DNA of 64,000 bases. Source: Spisula solida. Lineage: Eukaryota; Mollusca; Bivalvia; Venerida; Mactridae. A model generated the notes under the pieces. The model did not search any database and was not told the DNA's origin. It saw nothing but the letters and a program-made list of their open reading frames with translations. The position numbers and the translations under genes were made by a program. The stretch covers positions 35,505,822-35,569,821 of the forward strand of contig OX365955.1 in assembly GCA_947247005.1 (NCBI GenBank), read 5' to 3'. Positions 34,001-45,140 of the stretch are shown piece by piece (the stretch's first letter is position 1; each line of letters opens with the position of its first letter).

Positions 34001-34590
34001 ACTGCAACGCGATTAATGATAAAATTGTATTTTGCGCGGATAAACCCAAATACTATCTGGAATCATCTTGGAAAATAGGTTACTTCACCAAGACAAAGTG
34101 TGACAACATCATGTTATATCCACAGCTCTGGTGTTGGATAATTCTTGACTTAACCAACTCAAACATGGTCTCTACATTCCCAATTTGGCCTTTATGAACA
34201 TCAAGGCGATTCGTATGGTATTGCCTCTTTATGTTGTGTGAAGACTGGCAACAGCAGATGAAATTAAATATTCTAATTTATCCAATTTGTTCAGTTTAGT
34301 CTGGCATGGTACATGGATGATTATACAGAATGGGGTTAGTGACAGAGTTGTATTTAGTGTATTATGCAAAGCATTTAGAAAAGTGGTGAAAATACCAAAT
34401 TTGATGACGTCAACAACGGAATTCAGACGAATAAAGATGCAGCTACAGCATACTAATGATTTGTTTACGTATCTTGCAAAATAAACTAGTAAATTGATGT
34501 GTCTACATATTTTATGAATGACCCTTGTATTCATGCATAAAGGTCAGGATCATGTCAAATTCTCGGTGCTATACCGAAGTATTTTTATAA

Positions 34591-35353
34591 CTTTTTTCAG
34601 AGGGTCAACAAATATTTAGGGTAGGGGACTTTTTGCTTGGGTAGGTAGGGAAGGGGATGTTGTGTATCTGAATTATATACATAACAAGGGACACAGCAAT
34701 GCTGCTTCAACAACACTGTTAGTACATGAGTTATTGTTACTGCTCTATATAGCTAGAACTGTCACCATTCGGCAGACTAATATACCCCCCGCATGGCAAA
34801 AATCATTGCAGCTAATTTTTTGCTTCATGCACATCTACATATTCAGGATTGTCGCAGCGCAAATTCTTTCCTTTATGCACATCTTCATGTTGAGGTTGTT
34901 CATCAGTTAAAGTTTGAAGCAAATGCTGCAAAAACTGTAGGAGAAGTTGCGTCCACAAGAACTGTTCACTATATATTGTATAGTGCATAAAAGTACAAAG
35001 GGCCATAATTCTGTCAAAAACCGTCACAGCGCAAATTCTTTTCTTTATGCACATCTGAGGTTGTTCATCAGTTAAAGTTTGACGCAAATGCTGCAAAAAC
35101 TGTAGGCGGAGTTACATCCAAAAGAATGCTTCTATATACAGACAGACTGACTGACTGACTGACTGACTGACTGACTGACTGACTGACTGACTGACTGACT
35201 GACTGACTGACTGACTGACTGACTGACTGACTGACTGACTGACTGACTGACTGACTGACTGACTGACTGACTGACTGACAGACAGACAGACAAACAAGCT
35301 GAATCAAGTATACCCCCATTACAACTCCTTGTGCGGGGGGTATAATAAGCATG
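34591..35353. repeat. HINE-like repeat with a long (ACTG)n run
   Basis: Two units share CATGCACATCT, GTTGTTCATCAGTTAAAGTT and GCTGCAAAAACTGTAGG. About 34 copies of ACTG follow (35143-35280), then ATACCCCC...GGGGGGTATAATAAG. The ACTG run gives stop-free Ser-Gln-Ser-Val frames on the minus strand, which are not genes. ACGG/ACTG microsatellites are a known hallmark of bivalve pearl elements. Confidence 0.7.
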
Positions 35354-36867
35354 TTCCATTGTTATAGTGACCAAGTTTCAAAAAGGTTAGATAAAAAATG
35401 TGACCTCTATAGAGTGTTAACAAGGGTTTTCTTCAATGTGACCTGATGACATAGTTTTTGACCCAAGATGACCCAGTTGCAAACTTGACCGAGAGTTCAT
35501 AGAGATACACATTGTGACCAAGTTTCATTAAGATCATATAAAAATTGTGACCTCTAGAGTGTTAACAAGGGTTTTCCTTGATTTGACAAAGTGACCTAGA
35601 TTTTGACCCCTAGATTTCATAGAGACAAACATTGTGATCAAATTTCATAAAGATTAGGTAAAAATTGTGAACTCTAGAGTGTTAACAAGGTTTTTCTTCA
35701 ATGTGACCTGGTGACCTAGTTTTTGACCCCAGATGATCCAGTTGTGAACTTGACCTAGATTTGATAGAGACAAGCATTGTGACCAAGTTTCATTAAGATT
35801 ATGTAAAAAATGTGACCTCTAGAGTATTATCAAGGTTTTTCTTTGATGTGACCTAGTGACCTAGTTTTTGACCCAAGATGACCAAATTACAAACTTGACC
35901 TAGATTTCATAGAGACATACATTGTGATCAAGTTTAAACAAGAGCACCGCCTTGTGGGTGCAGACGCTCATCTGATCATTGTCACTGTAAAAAAGGCCCA
36001 TTACCCTTGCATAAAGTAGGGCAGTGTTATTAGTCTTGCTTAAAAGAGTGAGGTATTGATGGTGAAAAAAGGGGCAATAACTCTCGCAAAATGCAGATCA
36101 GAGTTATGGTTCTTGCTTGACATGGTTAGGTAATGATGGTGAACAAGTGTTGAAAGTTTCAAAGCAATAGCCCACATAGTGTATGAGAAAAGTGGACCTA
36201 AACACAAAACTTAACCAAGGAATTTTCTGAGTCCAAAAAGGGACAATAACTCACACAAAATGCAGATCAGAGTTATGGTTCTTGCTTGACATGGTCAGGT
36301 ATTGATGGTGAACAAGTGTTAAAAGTTTCAAAGCAATAGCCCACATAGTGAATGAGAAAAGTAGACCTAAACACAAAACTTAACCAAGAAATTTACTAAG
36401 TCCAAAAAGGGGCAATAACTCACGCAAAAAGCAGATCAGAGTTATGGTTCATACTTGACATGGTCAGGTATTAATGGTGAACAAGTGTTGAAAGTTTCAA
36501 AGCAATAGCCCACATAGTGTATGAGAAAAGTGGATCTAAACACAAAACTTAACCAAGGCATTTTAAAAAAAGGGGCAATAATTCTTACAAAATGCAGATC
36601 AGAGTTATGGGTCTTGCTTTACATGCTCAAGTATTGATGGTGAACAAGTGTTGCAATTTCAAAGCAATAGCTTGGATAGTTTATGAAAAAACTTTACCTA
36701 AACACAAAACGTAACCATGCAACGCCGACGCCGATCAAGTGATGACAATAACTCATCTTTTTTTCAAAAGTGAAAATTATGACCTCTAGAGGGTCAACAG
36801 TCAAATTGTTAATGGCGGACGGCGCACGACAGATGACGGACAAAAGGGTGATCACAATAGTGAATCA
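35354..36867 (+). mobile_element. Variant HINE core, split by a second HINE
   Basis: Core units carry TAGAGTGTTAACAAGGTTTTT instead of the usual TAGTGACTACACAAGG. It ends near 36867 with GACAAAAGGGTGATCACAATAG, lacking the final hairpin. The element at 35937-36765 sits between GTGATCAAGTTT and AAGTGAAAATTATGACC. The usual 5' end is not present; it adjoins the ACTG repeat. Confidence 0.6.
35937..36765 (+). mobile_element. HINE-like element, AACAAGAGCACCGCC family, nested
   Basis: It starts AACAAGAGCACCGCCTTGTG with CGCTCATCTGATC. Four units share GGGGCAATAACTC, CAAAATGCAGATCAGAGTTA and TTCAAAGCAATAGC. It ends CGCCGACGCCGATCAAGTGA and ACTCATCTTTTTTTC; the second hairpin arm is lost. The 5' GCTCATCT word equals the retained 3' arm. 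Confidence 0.7.
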
Positions 36868-36919
36868 GTGTTTATCTGAGCATCAAACCAAACAAACCTT
36901 TTGTTAAATCTATAAATTC

Positions 36920-38666
36920 TAGAGATGGGACTGAATACCAAAATCAGTATTCGAATATTCGAAATTCATATTCGAATATATTCGAATATTCAATTATACC
37001 TATGTCAGTGTATTCGTTCACATTTTTATACCCCCACCCCCCGTAATGAAATGCAGTTACGGAATTCATTAAATTGATGTTGTTTTCTAAACCGTTGATA
37101 TGTATACACTTTAAACGATGTTGGTGCAGTAATAAAAATATTGTTTGCAATATAAATCATCTTGTTTCTTCTCCTGGACAGCTTGTGAATAGATTTTTAA
37201 TATGCTGTGGTTTTGTTGTTATTTCTAGCAGAAATGGTATAAGTATGAACGACTACAATCACAAATATCGTTGTCATCGTACAACGTGTGTTTCGCACTG
37301 TTCGTATACTGCAAAGAGTTATCAACATGAATGAAATGTGTTCTCCTTAGTCATTTATGTTGAATCATTAAGTAAATAAAATTAACAAGAAGGTTTTTAT
37401 TGACCCATTTCAGTCCGCACCAGGCCAATTAAGCTGATCAATAGATCCATCACACCTTATTCAAACTGCAATTAATTTTGTAGACAAGCGTCTTATCAAC
37501 ACATTTACCGATACCACAACAACAATAACATTATACATCTATGCAAAATGTTAATCCTGCAGTAGATCCCCCTAGGCTAATTGTTATCTTTTGTTGGTCA
37601 ATTAAAACAATCCCACACACTCGTCAGTAAATGTTTTAGCCTGTCTCCAGGTTATCAGGACGCTTGAATACAGACGAAATGCAAGTGTTTCGGGTGTCAA
37701 AAATGCAATCGTTTTCGAGAATATTTTGGCGCAGTGTCATGCTGTTTATTCAGATTATACAATTGTATCAATAAATCGATAAACGTAGCAACAAAATATT
37801 GATAAGGGCAGATTATGTTATAGGTATTATCACTGTGTGGTAGCCTGTATGCCCAAAAATGCGCTGTGGATTCAAGATGGCGGACGGTAAACACGAGCAA
37901 AGTAAGTGTCTTATGTTTTCGACCCAATCTTTTTAAATATGACAACCTACATTGTGAATGAATTATGAAATGAAAGAGCTTAAATTTGTGATTCTAATGG
38001 GACTATCCGTTTGTGATGAAATGCCAACGTATTTCTGTAAAGTTTAACTGAACACGATGTTTTGTGAAAGTTGAAAAGTGAATCGAGAGACGACGAGAAA
38101 ATTGACGATATTTTACCCAGTAAGAATACCAGTCCCTAAATAATCACCCAAATCTGTAGAAATCGTCCTACCCGTCACATGTACCCATGGTTTTCTGATA
38201 AAAAATCACTAATAAAGATGTTTGAAAGGTTTGAAATTTTGGCTACTGTACTGTTCTGTGCAAAACGTGAACAATAACAAACATACCACTGTATAGCGCT
38301 GTGAATGCAATTTCTGTATAGCGCTGTGCTGCAAAACGGATAGTCCCATTAGAATCGCAAATTTAAGCTCTTTCATTTCATAATTCATTCACAATGTAGG
38401 TTGTCATATTTAAAAAGATTGGGTCGAAAACAAAAGACACTTACTTTGCTCGTGTTTACCGTCCGCCATCTTGAATCCACAGCGCATTTTTGGGCATACA
38501 GGCTACCACACAGTGATTATATGGCCATTAACAGCGTACGAGAATAATTAAAGTGTTGACATTTTTTTATTGAAAATGACAGAAAACTGATTTTTTTTCG
38601 AATATTCGAATATTGAAATTGGATTCGAATATTCGTTCGTTTTCCGAATATTCGGTCCCATCTCTA
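36920..38666. mobile_element. hAT-like element, 8-bp target duplication ATAAATTC
   Basis: The ends are TAGAGATGGGAC and GTCCCATCTCTA, each followed inward by GAATATTCGAA-type palindromic words. The octamer ATAAATTC flanks both ends (36912-36919 and 38667-38674). The 1747-bp interior lacks a transposase frame and contains a foldback with 184-bp arms at 37829-38519. An 8-bp duplication with TA...TA ends fits hAT. Confidence 0.85.
37829..38519. repeat. Foldback with about 184-bp arms
   Basis: 37829-38012 and 38334-38519 are near-identical inverted copies, including ATTCAAGATGGCGGACGGTA and TAATGGGACTATCCGTTT, around a 320-bp centre with a duplicated TATAGCGCTGTG. The arms differ by few changes. 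No ORF of note. Confidence 0.85.
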
Positions 38667-39035
38667 ATAAATTCAATAATTAAATTGAGTACATGTATCT
38701 TTCTTTAGCAAGCGAAGCGAGCAAGAAAAATCATTGTTTATCTGAGCAGCATGGTCCAGATCATTTTAAGGGGAAACGAGAAATATTGGGAATCCAGCAA
38801 CTAGGGTGGCTTTCTTCCTCAGACCTTATTTGAAAACACAAAATTAAATATACTGTATTCATCATTTTTTGAATTGTCAGAATTTTTCATGTGCATGTAT
38901 CACGACATTTCTGTACCCGATGTTTGACGCCTTGAAACCAATCATGCAGTTCCTTATCATGCTAATTGTATACAGCTAGCATTTAGCTCACTAATTTTAA
39001 GTCATCAATAAATTAGAATTTTGTGAAACACCTAC

Positions 39036-39119
39036 CTCGGAGGCATCAGTCATCTGACAGTTCACTTTCACATCAAACACGTAAAACCACCCCTCTGCTG
39101 TCAAACAGTATAAGTTATT
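39036..39119 (-). CDS. ITFG2: ITFG2-like exon 4
   Basis: Acceptor GTGTTTCAG at 39120; donor GTAGGT at 39035. It has 28 codons in phase 0 at both ends. The peptide NNLYCLTAEGWFYVFDVKV followed by NCQMTDASE corresponds to recalled human NLLVAVSAEGWFHLFDLTP. The AEGW motif makes this one of the most recognisable exons, although it is not an obvious ORF because of its size. It lies 370 bp from the hAT-like element. Confidence 0.9.
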
Positions 39120-39219
39120 CTGAAACACCAAGCTTTAATTCAATATTTAATATTTCAACATGGACTAGATGCATGTCATGCATCAACACATATGATGGTA
39201 CAACCGATCAACTATGGAA

Positions 39220-39463
39220 TCATAGATGAAACCTATGTAGAGCTGTCATCCATAGACGTGATATTGTTGAAAACTGCCACCCCACAGGCCCCACTTTCAA
39301 ACTGGAGCAGGTATACACATAAGCTACATATACAACAAGTTTCATCACAATTTTTCATTCCTATCTAAAGTTATCATCTGGAAACTGAGAAATGTTGGAC
39401 AGACAAGCTCACTCCTATAATCTATATACCCCTCCCAAACTTTGTTTTGTGGGGGTATAATAA
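39220..39463 (+). repeat. Dispersed repeat ending in GGGGGTATAATAAG
   Basis: It contains CTGTCATCCATAGACGTGAT, a TGGACAGACAAGCTCACTCC run and the C-run/ACTTTGTTTTGT/G-run hairpin followed by TATAATAAG, as at 6513 and 35350. 5' limit uncertain. Confidence 0.5.
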
Positions 39464-39588
39464 GACAAACTCTACCATGGTTTTAATCATCCCTAAATTA
39501 GGGGTAAGTATATATACTGGATAGAAACTTAGGGCAGAGTCATTCATCAAATACACAAAGGGTAAACACATGTGAATCACAATCATGT

Positions 39589-40227
39589 ACAAGAAGGCCC
39601 AAATGGCGGAAGGTCACTCACCTATCGTAGTAGTGCATGCAAGCCACTATGGTGACCTAAGTAACCATTTACATTTTTCTGAATAAGATTCAAGAAAATT
39701 CAGCCTCCATTGGAAGTTTTTTTAATGATTTGATCTTTTGACTTAGTTTTCGCACCAAATGACCCAATATCGAACTTGACATAGATTCTATTGAGATGAT
39801 CATTGTGACCATGTTTCATAAAGGTTAGGTCAAAATTGTGACCTCTTTTGACTACACAAGGTTTTCCTATGTTTTGACCTTGTGACCTAGTTTTTATTCC
39901 CGGATGACCCAATATCGAACTAGACCTACATTTTGTTGAGATGATCATTGGGACAGAGTTTCATAGGTTAGGCCAAAATTATTACCTCTAGTGACTACAC
40001 AAGGTTTTTCTATGATTTGACTAGTGACCTCGTTTTTGACCCCCGATGACCCAATACTGATCTTGAATTAGATTTTGTTGAGATGATCATTGTGACCAAG
40101 TTTCATAAATATTAGGCCAAAATTGTGACCTTTAGTGTATACACAAGCAAATTGTTTACAGACGGACAGACGACAGACAAAGTTTGATCACAAAAGCTCA
40201 CTGTGTGACTTTGCGACAGGAGAGCTA
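39589..40227 (+). mobile_element. HINE-like element, degenerate copy in intron 3
   Basis: The ends ACAAGAAGGCCC and CTTTGCGACAGGAGAGCTA and three to four core units match the 145-bp-core family, with more substitutions than other copies. It is probably older. The minus-strand frame of 82 residues is repeat translation. Confidence 0.7.
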
Positions 40228-40294
40228 AAAAGTAATATGATTGTAGTTTTGTAATTTGATAGACTAATGTTATAATAAATGTTGTGCTTTATAC

Positions 40295-40336
40295 CTTTCC
40301 TCTGTTAAACAAATCTCCAACCCCAACACAGGTTAT
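40295..40336 (-). CDS. ITFG2: ITFG2-like exon 3 (42-bp micro-exon)
   Basis: Acceptor TTTTTACCACAG at 40337; donor GTATAA at 40294. It encodes the 14 residues ITCVGVGDLFNRGK, against recalled human LTCVGVGDVCNKGK. Phase 0 at both borders fits exon 2 ending at GM and exon 4 beginning NNLY. The strong pyrimidine tract and near-complete identity make the call secure despite the size. Confidence 0.92.
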
Positions 40337-40764
40337 CTGTGGTAAAAATAAACAATACATAAGTTTTCCTAATCGTGAAATCTAACAAAATTAATCTTCC
40401 TTGTTTCGAATTATCAGCCATTTTAAAAATCTGAGCTCTGCTGTGGGATTTCCAACCTGAGGACAAAATTTCAACTCTTTAAATGTTGATAGAATTGTAT
40501 AGTTGAATGTTTAAGGTTTCCAAAAAGTTATACCTTTTCAAAATGGTCCAACTTAGTGACATGCTATGCCATGATGAAAGCTAGACATGACGATTGAAAT
40601 TACATTATTGTGCGGTATTTATTTTATGGGGTAAAAAAATACAAACTAATCAACACATTCCCAAAATTCGCACTTTTCGTTTATATTTTGTAATATTTTA
40701 ACCCAAAATGACTCTAATTTAGCACATTATACTCCGACACGTCTACAGAAAAAATCAATCGATG
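40337..40764. other. Intron 2 sequence, possible left arm of an inverted pair
   Basis: TGAGCTCTGCTGTGGGATTT (about 40431) has an imperfect inverted partner at about 44003-44030. The stretch near 40680-40730 (ATATTTTGTAATATTTTAAC) resembles 43800-43830. The LINE at 40765-43090 may lie inside an old TIR element; this is weakly supported. Confidence 0.35.
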
Positions 40765-40808
40765 AAAATCAGGATGTGCTGGATGTAAACACACAACAAT
40801 AGCGATCT

Positions 40809-41345
40809 GTGGGTAACGACTGTAACAGCGCAGAAAACTATTTACAATTTCGTGATAGTGAATCTACTGTTTACAATAGTCTGAATCTGTTATCACTGAA
40901 TGTTGGTGGTGTTTTGTCTAAGGTGAAGTCACCTGATTTTGTTGATTTTATATGTAAACATGATATCATTTGTCTGCAAGAAACAAAAACTGATGATAGT
41001 GATACTATAACAATTCCAGGTTTTGATATTCATGTTTTCAATAGAAAAAAATTGACACGATATAGATCAGGTGGAATGTGTCTAATTGTTAGATCAAGTT
41101 TATCAAAATTTGTTAAAATTGATGACAACTCACAAAGTAATATTATAAAATTCTTTTCCTTGTCAAAAACTCTATATGGAGGTGACCAAGATTTGAAAGT
41201 TGGAATGTTATACATTCCACCTCGTGGTACAAAGTATGCTCATGTCGATCCTTACTTTGAAATTCAGAATGAACTTTTCAGATATTGTCCTGAAGGTAAT
41301 CATGTCAAGCTTTTGGGTGATTTAAATTCACGTTGTGGAAGTTGA
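40809..41345 (+). pseudogene. LINE AP-endonuclease domain
   Basis: Motifs in order: LLSLNVGGVLSKVKSPDFVD, DIICLQETKTDD (catalytic Glu), SGGMCLIVRSS, MLYIPPRGTKYAH and LLGDLNSRCG (DLN motif). This is the apurinic-endonuclease-type domain that nicks target DNA for LINEs. A frameshift at about 41340 moves reading into KLRDYVNLDQTI. Confidence 0.85.
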
Positions 41346-42058
41346 GAGATTATGTAAATTTAGATCAAACAATAGCTCAAATGTTTGACCTGGATGATGC
41401 AATTCTCGAAGACATTTTGGCATTTCAAAACTTTGCTACAGTTAGTTTGGAGAGAAATCATATAGATACTGGTACTAATGATTATGGTAAACAACTGATA
41501 GAATTGTGTAAAAATAACATTTTTATTCTAAATAGTCTAATAGACATTACTAAGTCGGATAAAAAGAAGTTTTACTGTTGTTTCGTAGATTTCAAACAGG
41601 CCTTTGATTCAATTTGGAGACCCGGGCTATGGACAAAACTTTTAAAAGAAAATATAACCGGAAAATGTTTTCATGTCATACAAAATATGTATAAGAATAT
41701 AAAATCTAAAGTCGTAAATGCTTAAGGGTCATCCCAATTATTTGATTGTATGAGAGGTGTGCGTCAAGGTGAAAACCTGTCACCTTTTTTATTCTCTATT
41801 TTTCTTAATGATTTAGACACACATTTGAGGGATAATTATGTAAATGGAATTATTAAAGATTGTTTTATAGAAGATACGAGACTATTCTTAAAACTGTTCA
41901 TTCTTCTGTATGCTGATGACACAGTTATATTTAGTGACGATGACACAGATTTCCAAAATGCATTAGACTTATTCAAAAATTATTGTGATACTTGGCGACT
42001 CAACATAAACGTTACAAAAACTAAAGTGATGGTTATATCGAGGAATACAATTACATAA
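41333..42058 (+). pseudogene. LINE reverse transcriptase, partial
   Basis: NNIFILN (end of endonuclease) is joined almost directly to SLIDITKSDKKKFYCCFVDF and KQAFDSIWRPG, RT motif A, so roughly the first part of RT and the linker are deleted. After a TAA at 41723 come MRGVRQGENLSPFLFSIFLN and FILLYADDTVIFSDD with the YADD active site, then a stop at 42056. Confidence 0.85.
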
Positions 42059-43083
42059 TACATTTAAAATTGGCGAAGAAATATTGGAAGTTGTAGATGA
42101 ATATAAATATCTCGGAATTGTATTTACAAAAAATGGATCATTCACAAAAACTAAACAATATATATTGCAGGACAAGCAAACAAGGCCATGTTTTCGTTGA
42201 TTAGAAAAATAAAAAGACTGTCGCTACCGTATGATATCCAAATTGAATTGTTCAATAAAACAATTAAACCGATTTTGTTGTATGCCAGTGAAGTTTGGGG
42301 ATTTGGAAACTTAGATGTTTAAGAACGAATTCAAATTAAATTTTACAAATATATGTTTAAATTAAAAAAATTGACCCCAACATATAATGCTATATGGTGA
42401 ATTAGGTATATATCTGCTAAAAATAGAAATACAAAATAGAGTAATTTCTTATTGGTGACATTAGCACACCTGGTACTAATAAAATTTCCTCAAACATTTA
42501 TCTCATGATACGAAAACTAACATCAATAGGTACGATAAAATCACAATGGATAAAAAATATCAAAACTATTCTTTGTAATATTGGGCTATCAGGTATTTGG
42601 GATAGTCAATATATTATCAATTCTAAATGGTTAATACATTCATCAAAACAAAAACTTCAGGATATTTTTGTACAGCATTGGTTTTCCGAAATGGAAAGAA
42701 CCTCCAATACAAATGTTTATAAACATGTAAAACAGCAATTCAAACAAAGTCCGTATATTACATTGTTATCACAATATCACTGTAAAAAATTAATGGCATT
42801 TATTTCAAGAAACCACAATTTACCAATTGAAACTGGACGTTGGAGAAATATTCCAACATTAGATAGGAAATGTGAATTATGCAATGATCTGGGTGACGAA
42901 TACCATTATCTGTTAATGTGTCCCCAATTCACTGTTTCACGTCAAAAATATATTGACAAACGTACATACAAAAGACCGAACATGGTCAAATTCATTGCTT
43001 TAATCTCAAGCGAAAATCATATTACATTACGTCGACTAAGTATGTTTTGCGACATTATAATGAAATTCTTTAAACAAAAATGA
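42059..43083 (+). pseudogene. LINE C-terminal region with CxxC...HxxxxxC motif
   Basis: VVDEYKYLGIVF and interrupted fragments to 42500, then an open frame ending with HNLPIETGRWRNIPTLDRKC, ELCNDLGDEYHYLLMCPQF and RPNMVKFIALI. The Cys/Cys/His/Cys cluster resembles the zinc-binding C-terminus of several LINE clades. The stop-rich centre shows decay. Confidence 0.75.
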
Positions 43084-43349
43084 TAGAAGTCTAACAGTCA
43101 TACTGTCTTTCACTACTATTTTAAATAAAGCATGTTAAATTATTCGGTAAATTATCTGTATACATGTATACTTTGTTGTACTGATTGTACTTGTAAAACT
43201 ATTAACTTCATTAGGCCAAGCTTATTTTGAACATTCGAATTATATTTTCTAAACTGCAAAACATCTTCTGTTCTTGAATAGTGCCAGAATAGATTTTGAT
43301 AATCATTGTCTCTCTGGTGATCGTTTTATTTTTGTCGGAGTATAAGTCA

Positions 43350-43494
43350 GATATAGTACTAGTTATTCGTCAAAAGTGTCTTCTTACAAGGGTTATTGTA
43401 CAGTTTGCCTCGGACAATTATGTTGTTTGTCCTCCCCAAACTGTACAATAACCCTTGTAAGAAGACACTTTTGACGAATAACTAATACTATATC
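43350..43494. repeat. 145-bp foldback, 57-bp arms with one mismatch
   Basis: 43350-43406 and 43438-43494 are inverted copies differing at one position. The 31-base centre itself pairs GGACAA with TTGTCC. It would extrude as a long hairpin. It has no coding capacity. The near-perfect arms indicate recent origin or gene conversion. Confidence 0.9.
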
Positions 43495-44423
43495 TATTAC
43501 ATATTCTGGCAATTAATTTTTGATGCAATAAACTACAAGGTACTATGTACCTATCACAGTGAGTATTTATCAAATAAACTTATTACGGTAATAACTTTGT
43601 ATTACTAAACCGATTCCAAAAACTCACGGTTTTGTTTACATTTTTAAAGGTTTTGCCCGAAAATATCGCATTTTGCGCACCAACATGAAAAACGATGTTT
43701 GATATCTTAAACTACAAGTAAAAACCTACGTTTCAAAATATATTATTATCAAATAAACCCATTAATGACAAAGTGATATATAGATTCCAAAAATTCATGC
43801 TTTGCTTATATATTTTGTAAGGTTTTACCCCAAAAAAGTCGACTTTTACTAGCAAGTATTGACCTAGATTTTAAATATGTTAAAAAACACACATTGTGCG
43901 ACATGATTCTAGAAAAATACTTGTTTTGCATTTTTTCCCCTAAAAATATCTACTCTGTACTAAATGTGATTTTCCCCAATTATGTTATTTTTTTAATAGG
44001 TTGGAAATTGCACAGCGGAGCTTATCTCATCTTTTATTCTACACGGCCAATTTTCATAAGCGTAATAGATTATTCGTAGGAAATTGTTTGCAAAATTTAT
44101 GAGCATGCAAAGATTTTGTTGCTGAGGTCGTAAAATAGTAGAGTAGAACTTTGATGTTGTGAACTACTTTGGACTAAGAAATTAGTTTGAGCCACTTACC
44201 AGTTTGAGGCTGATCTAGGGTATACTAGAACATTATGTACTATGTACTTGCACATGTATGTCAGGCTCTTCCCCAGGGGCAAAAGGCGCTGTGGTTCCCC
44301 AACACCTTAAAGCTAAAATATGCTTCCCCAGCACCTTAAATCTTAGTATGGTGTCTTTAAATCACTATGGGGGTGTGTTCAGGGTTTTGTTATTTGAGGG
44401 ATTAAAGCTTCTGTTATAAATGT
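43495..44423. other. Unassigned intron 2 sequence with diverged direct repeats
   Basis: Two diverged copies of a block (about 43590-43690 and 43770-43860) share GATTCCAAAAA(C/T)TCA, TTT(A/C)CATTTT/TATATTTT and GGTTTT(G/A)CCC. A related block lies at about 40650-40730, left of the LINE. No gene. Confidence 0.4.
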
Positions 44424-45140
44424 AACAAGAGCCGTCAAAGACGGTTGATGCTCCCCGTGGGATGCTTGTCACACAAGTCAACTGGGTTTTAGTATATAGT
44501 TATAGTGCAAATCTTCCAAGGGGCATAACTGTGTGAATAATCAACAAACCGGAACGTGCCGACGATATGCACATCTCCACTTGGTAGTGAAGCTATCCAT
44601 GAAGTTTTATTAAGATCTGAGCAGTGGTTCTTGAGAAATAGCGCGGACAAGAATTTATAGTGCAAATCTTCCAAGGGGCATAACTGTGTGAATAATCAGC
44701 GAACCGGAACGTGCCGACGATATGCGCATCTCTGCTTGGTAGTTTAGCTATCCATGAAGTTTTATTAAAATCTGAGCAGTGGTTCTTGAGAAATAGCGCG
44801 GACAAGAATTTAGTATATAGTTATAGTGCAAATCTTCCAAGGGGCATAATTGTGTGAATAATCAACGAACATGCTGACGATTTGCGCATCCCCACTTGAT
44901 AGTGAAGCTATCCGTGAAGTTTTATTAAAATCTGAGCAGTGGTTCTTGAGAAATAGCGCAGACAAGAATTTATAGTGCAAATCTTCCAAGGGACATAACT
45001 GTGTGAATAATCAGCGAACCGGAACGTGTTGATGATATGCGCATCTCCACTTGATAGTGAAGCTATCCGTGAAGTTTTATTAAAATCTGAGCAGTGGTTC
45101 TTGAGAAATAGCGCAGACAAGAATTTATAGTGCAAATCAT
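44424..45140 (+). repeat. HINE-like repeat with four 150-165-bp units
   Basis: It starts AACAAGAGCCGTCAAAGACGG (CCGTC/GACGG hairpin) and GATGCTCCCCGTGGGATG. Four units share TATAGTGCAAATCTTCCAAG, GGAACGTG, GATATGCGCATCTC and CTGAGCAGTGGTTCTTGAG. The minus frames of 61-75 residues are repeat translations. The 3' end is not clear. Confidence 0.7.

Larger units (their letters stand above)
32233..34527. mobile_element. Element D: TA-flanked, second copy of the element B family
   Basis: The left end CGAGGGCCATTCAAAAAATA and the right end (complement CAAGGGTCATTCATAAAATA) are inverted. TA lies at 32231-32232 and 34528-34529. 32233-32530 and 34004-34527 align with element B. The middle has been replaced or filled by an unassigned block (about 32530-33150) and a HINE (33156-34000). 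No transposase frame. Confidence 0.8.
32055..34590 (+). repeat. Dispersed repeat split by element D
   Basis: 32055-32230 and 34530-34575 align in order with the unbroken block at 14055-14290. Element D lies between AACCTTGTTATATA and TTCATGCATAAAGG, which are contiguous (with small differences) in the other copy. Confidence 0.7.
40765..43100 (+). mobile_element. LINE (non-LTR retrotransposon), internally deleted
   Basis: Endonuclease, part of the reverse transcriptase and a C-terminal domain are readable in three separate open segments. The segment joining endonuclease to RT is missing, and frameshifts and stops separate the rest. Clade is not assigned. The 3' end is near 43100-43200 without an obvious poly(A). 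It is antisense to ITFG2 in intron 2. Confidence 0.85.

Noticed and set aside
35068..35374. Ser-Gln-Ser-Val repeat protein on the minus strand
   Set aside because: Translation of an (ACTG)n microsatellite inside a dispersed repeat.
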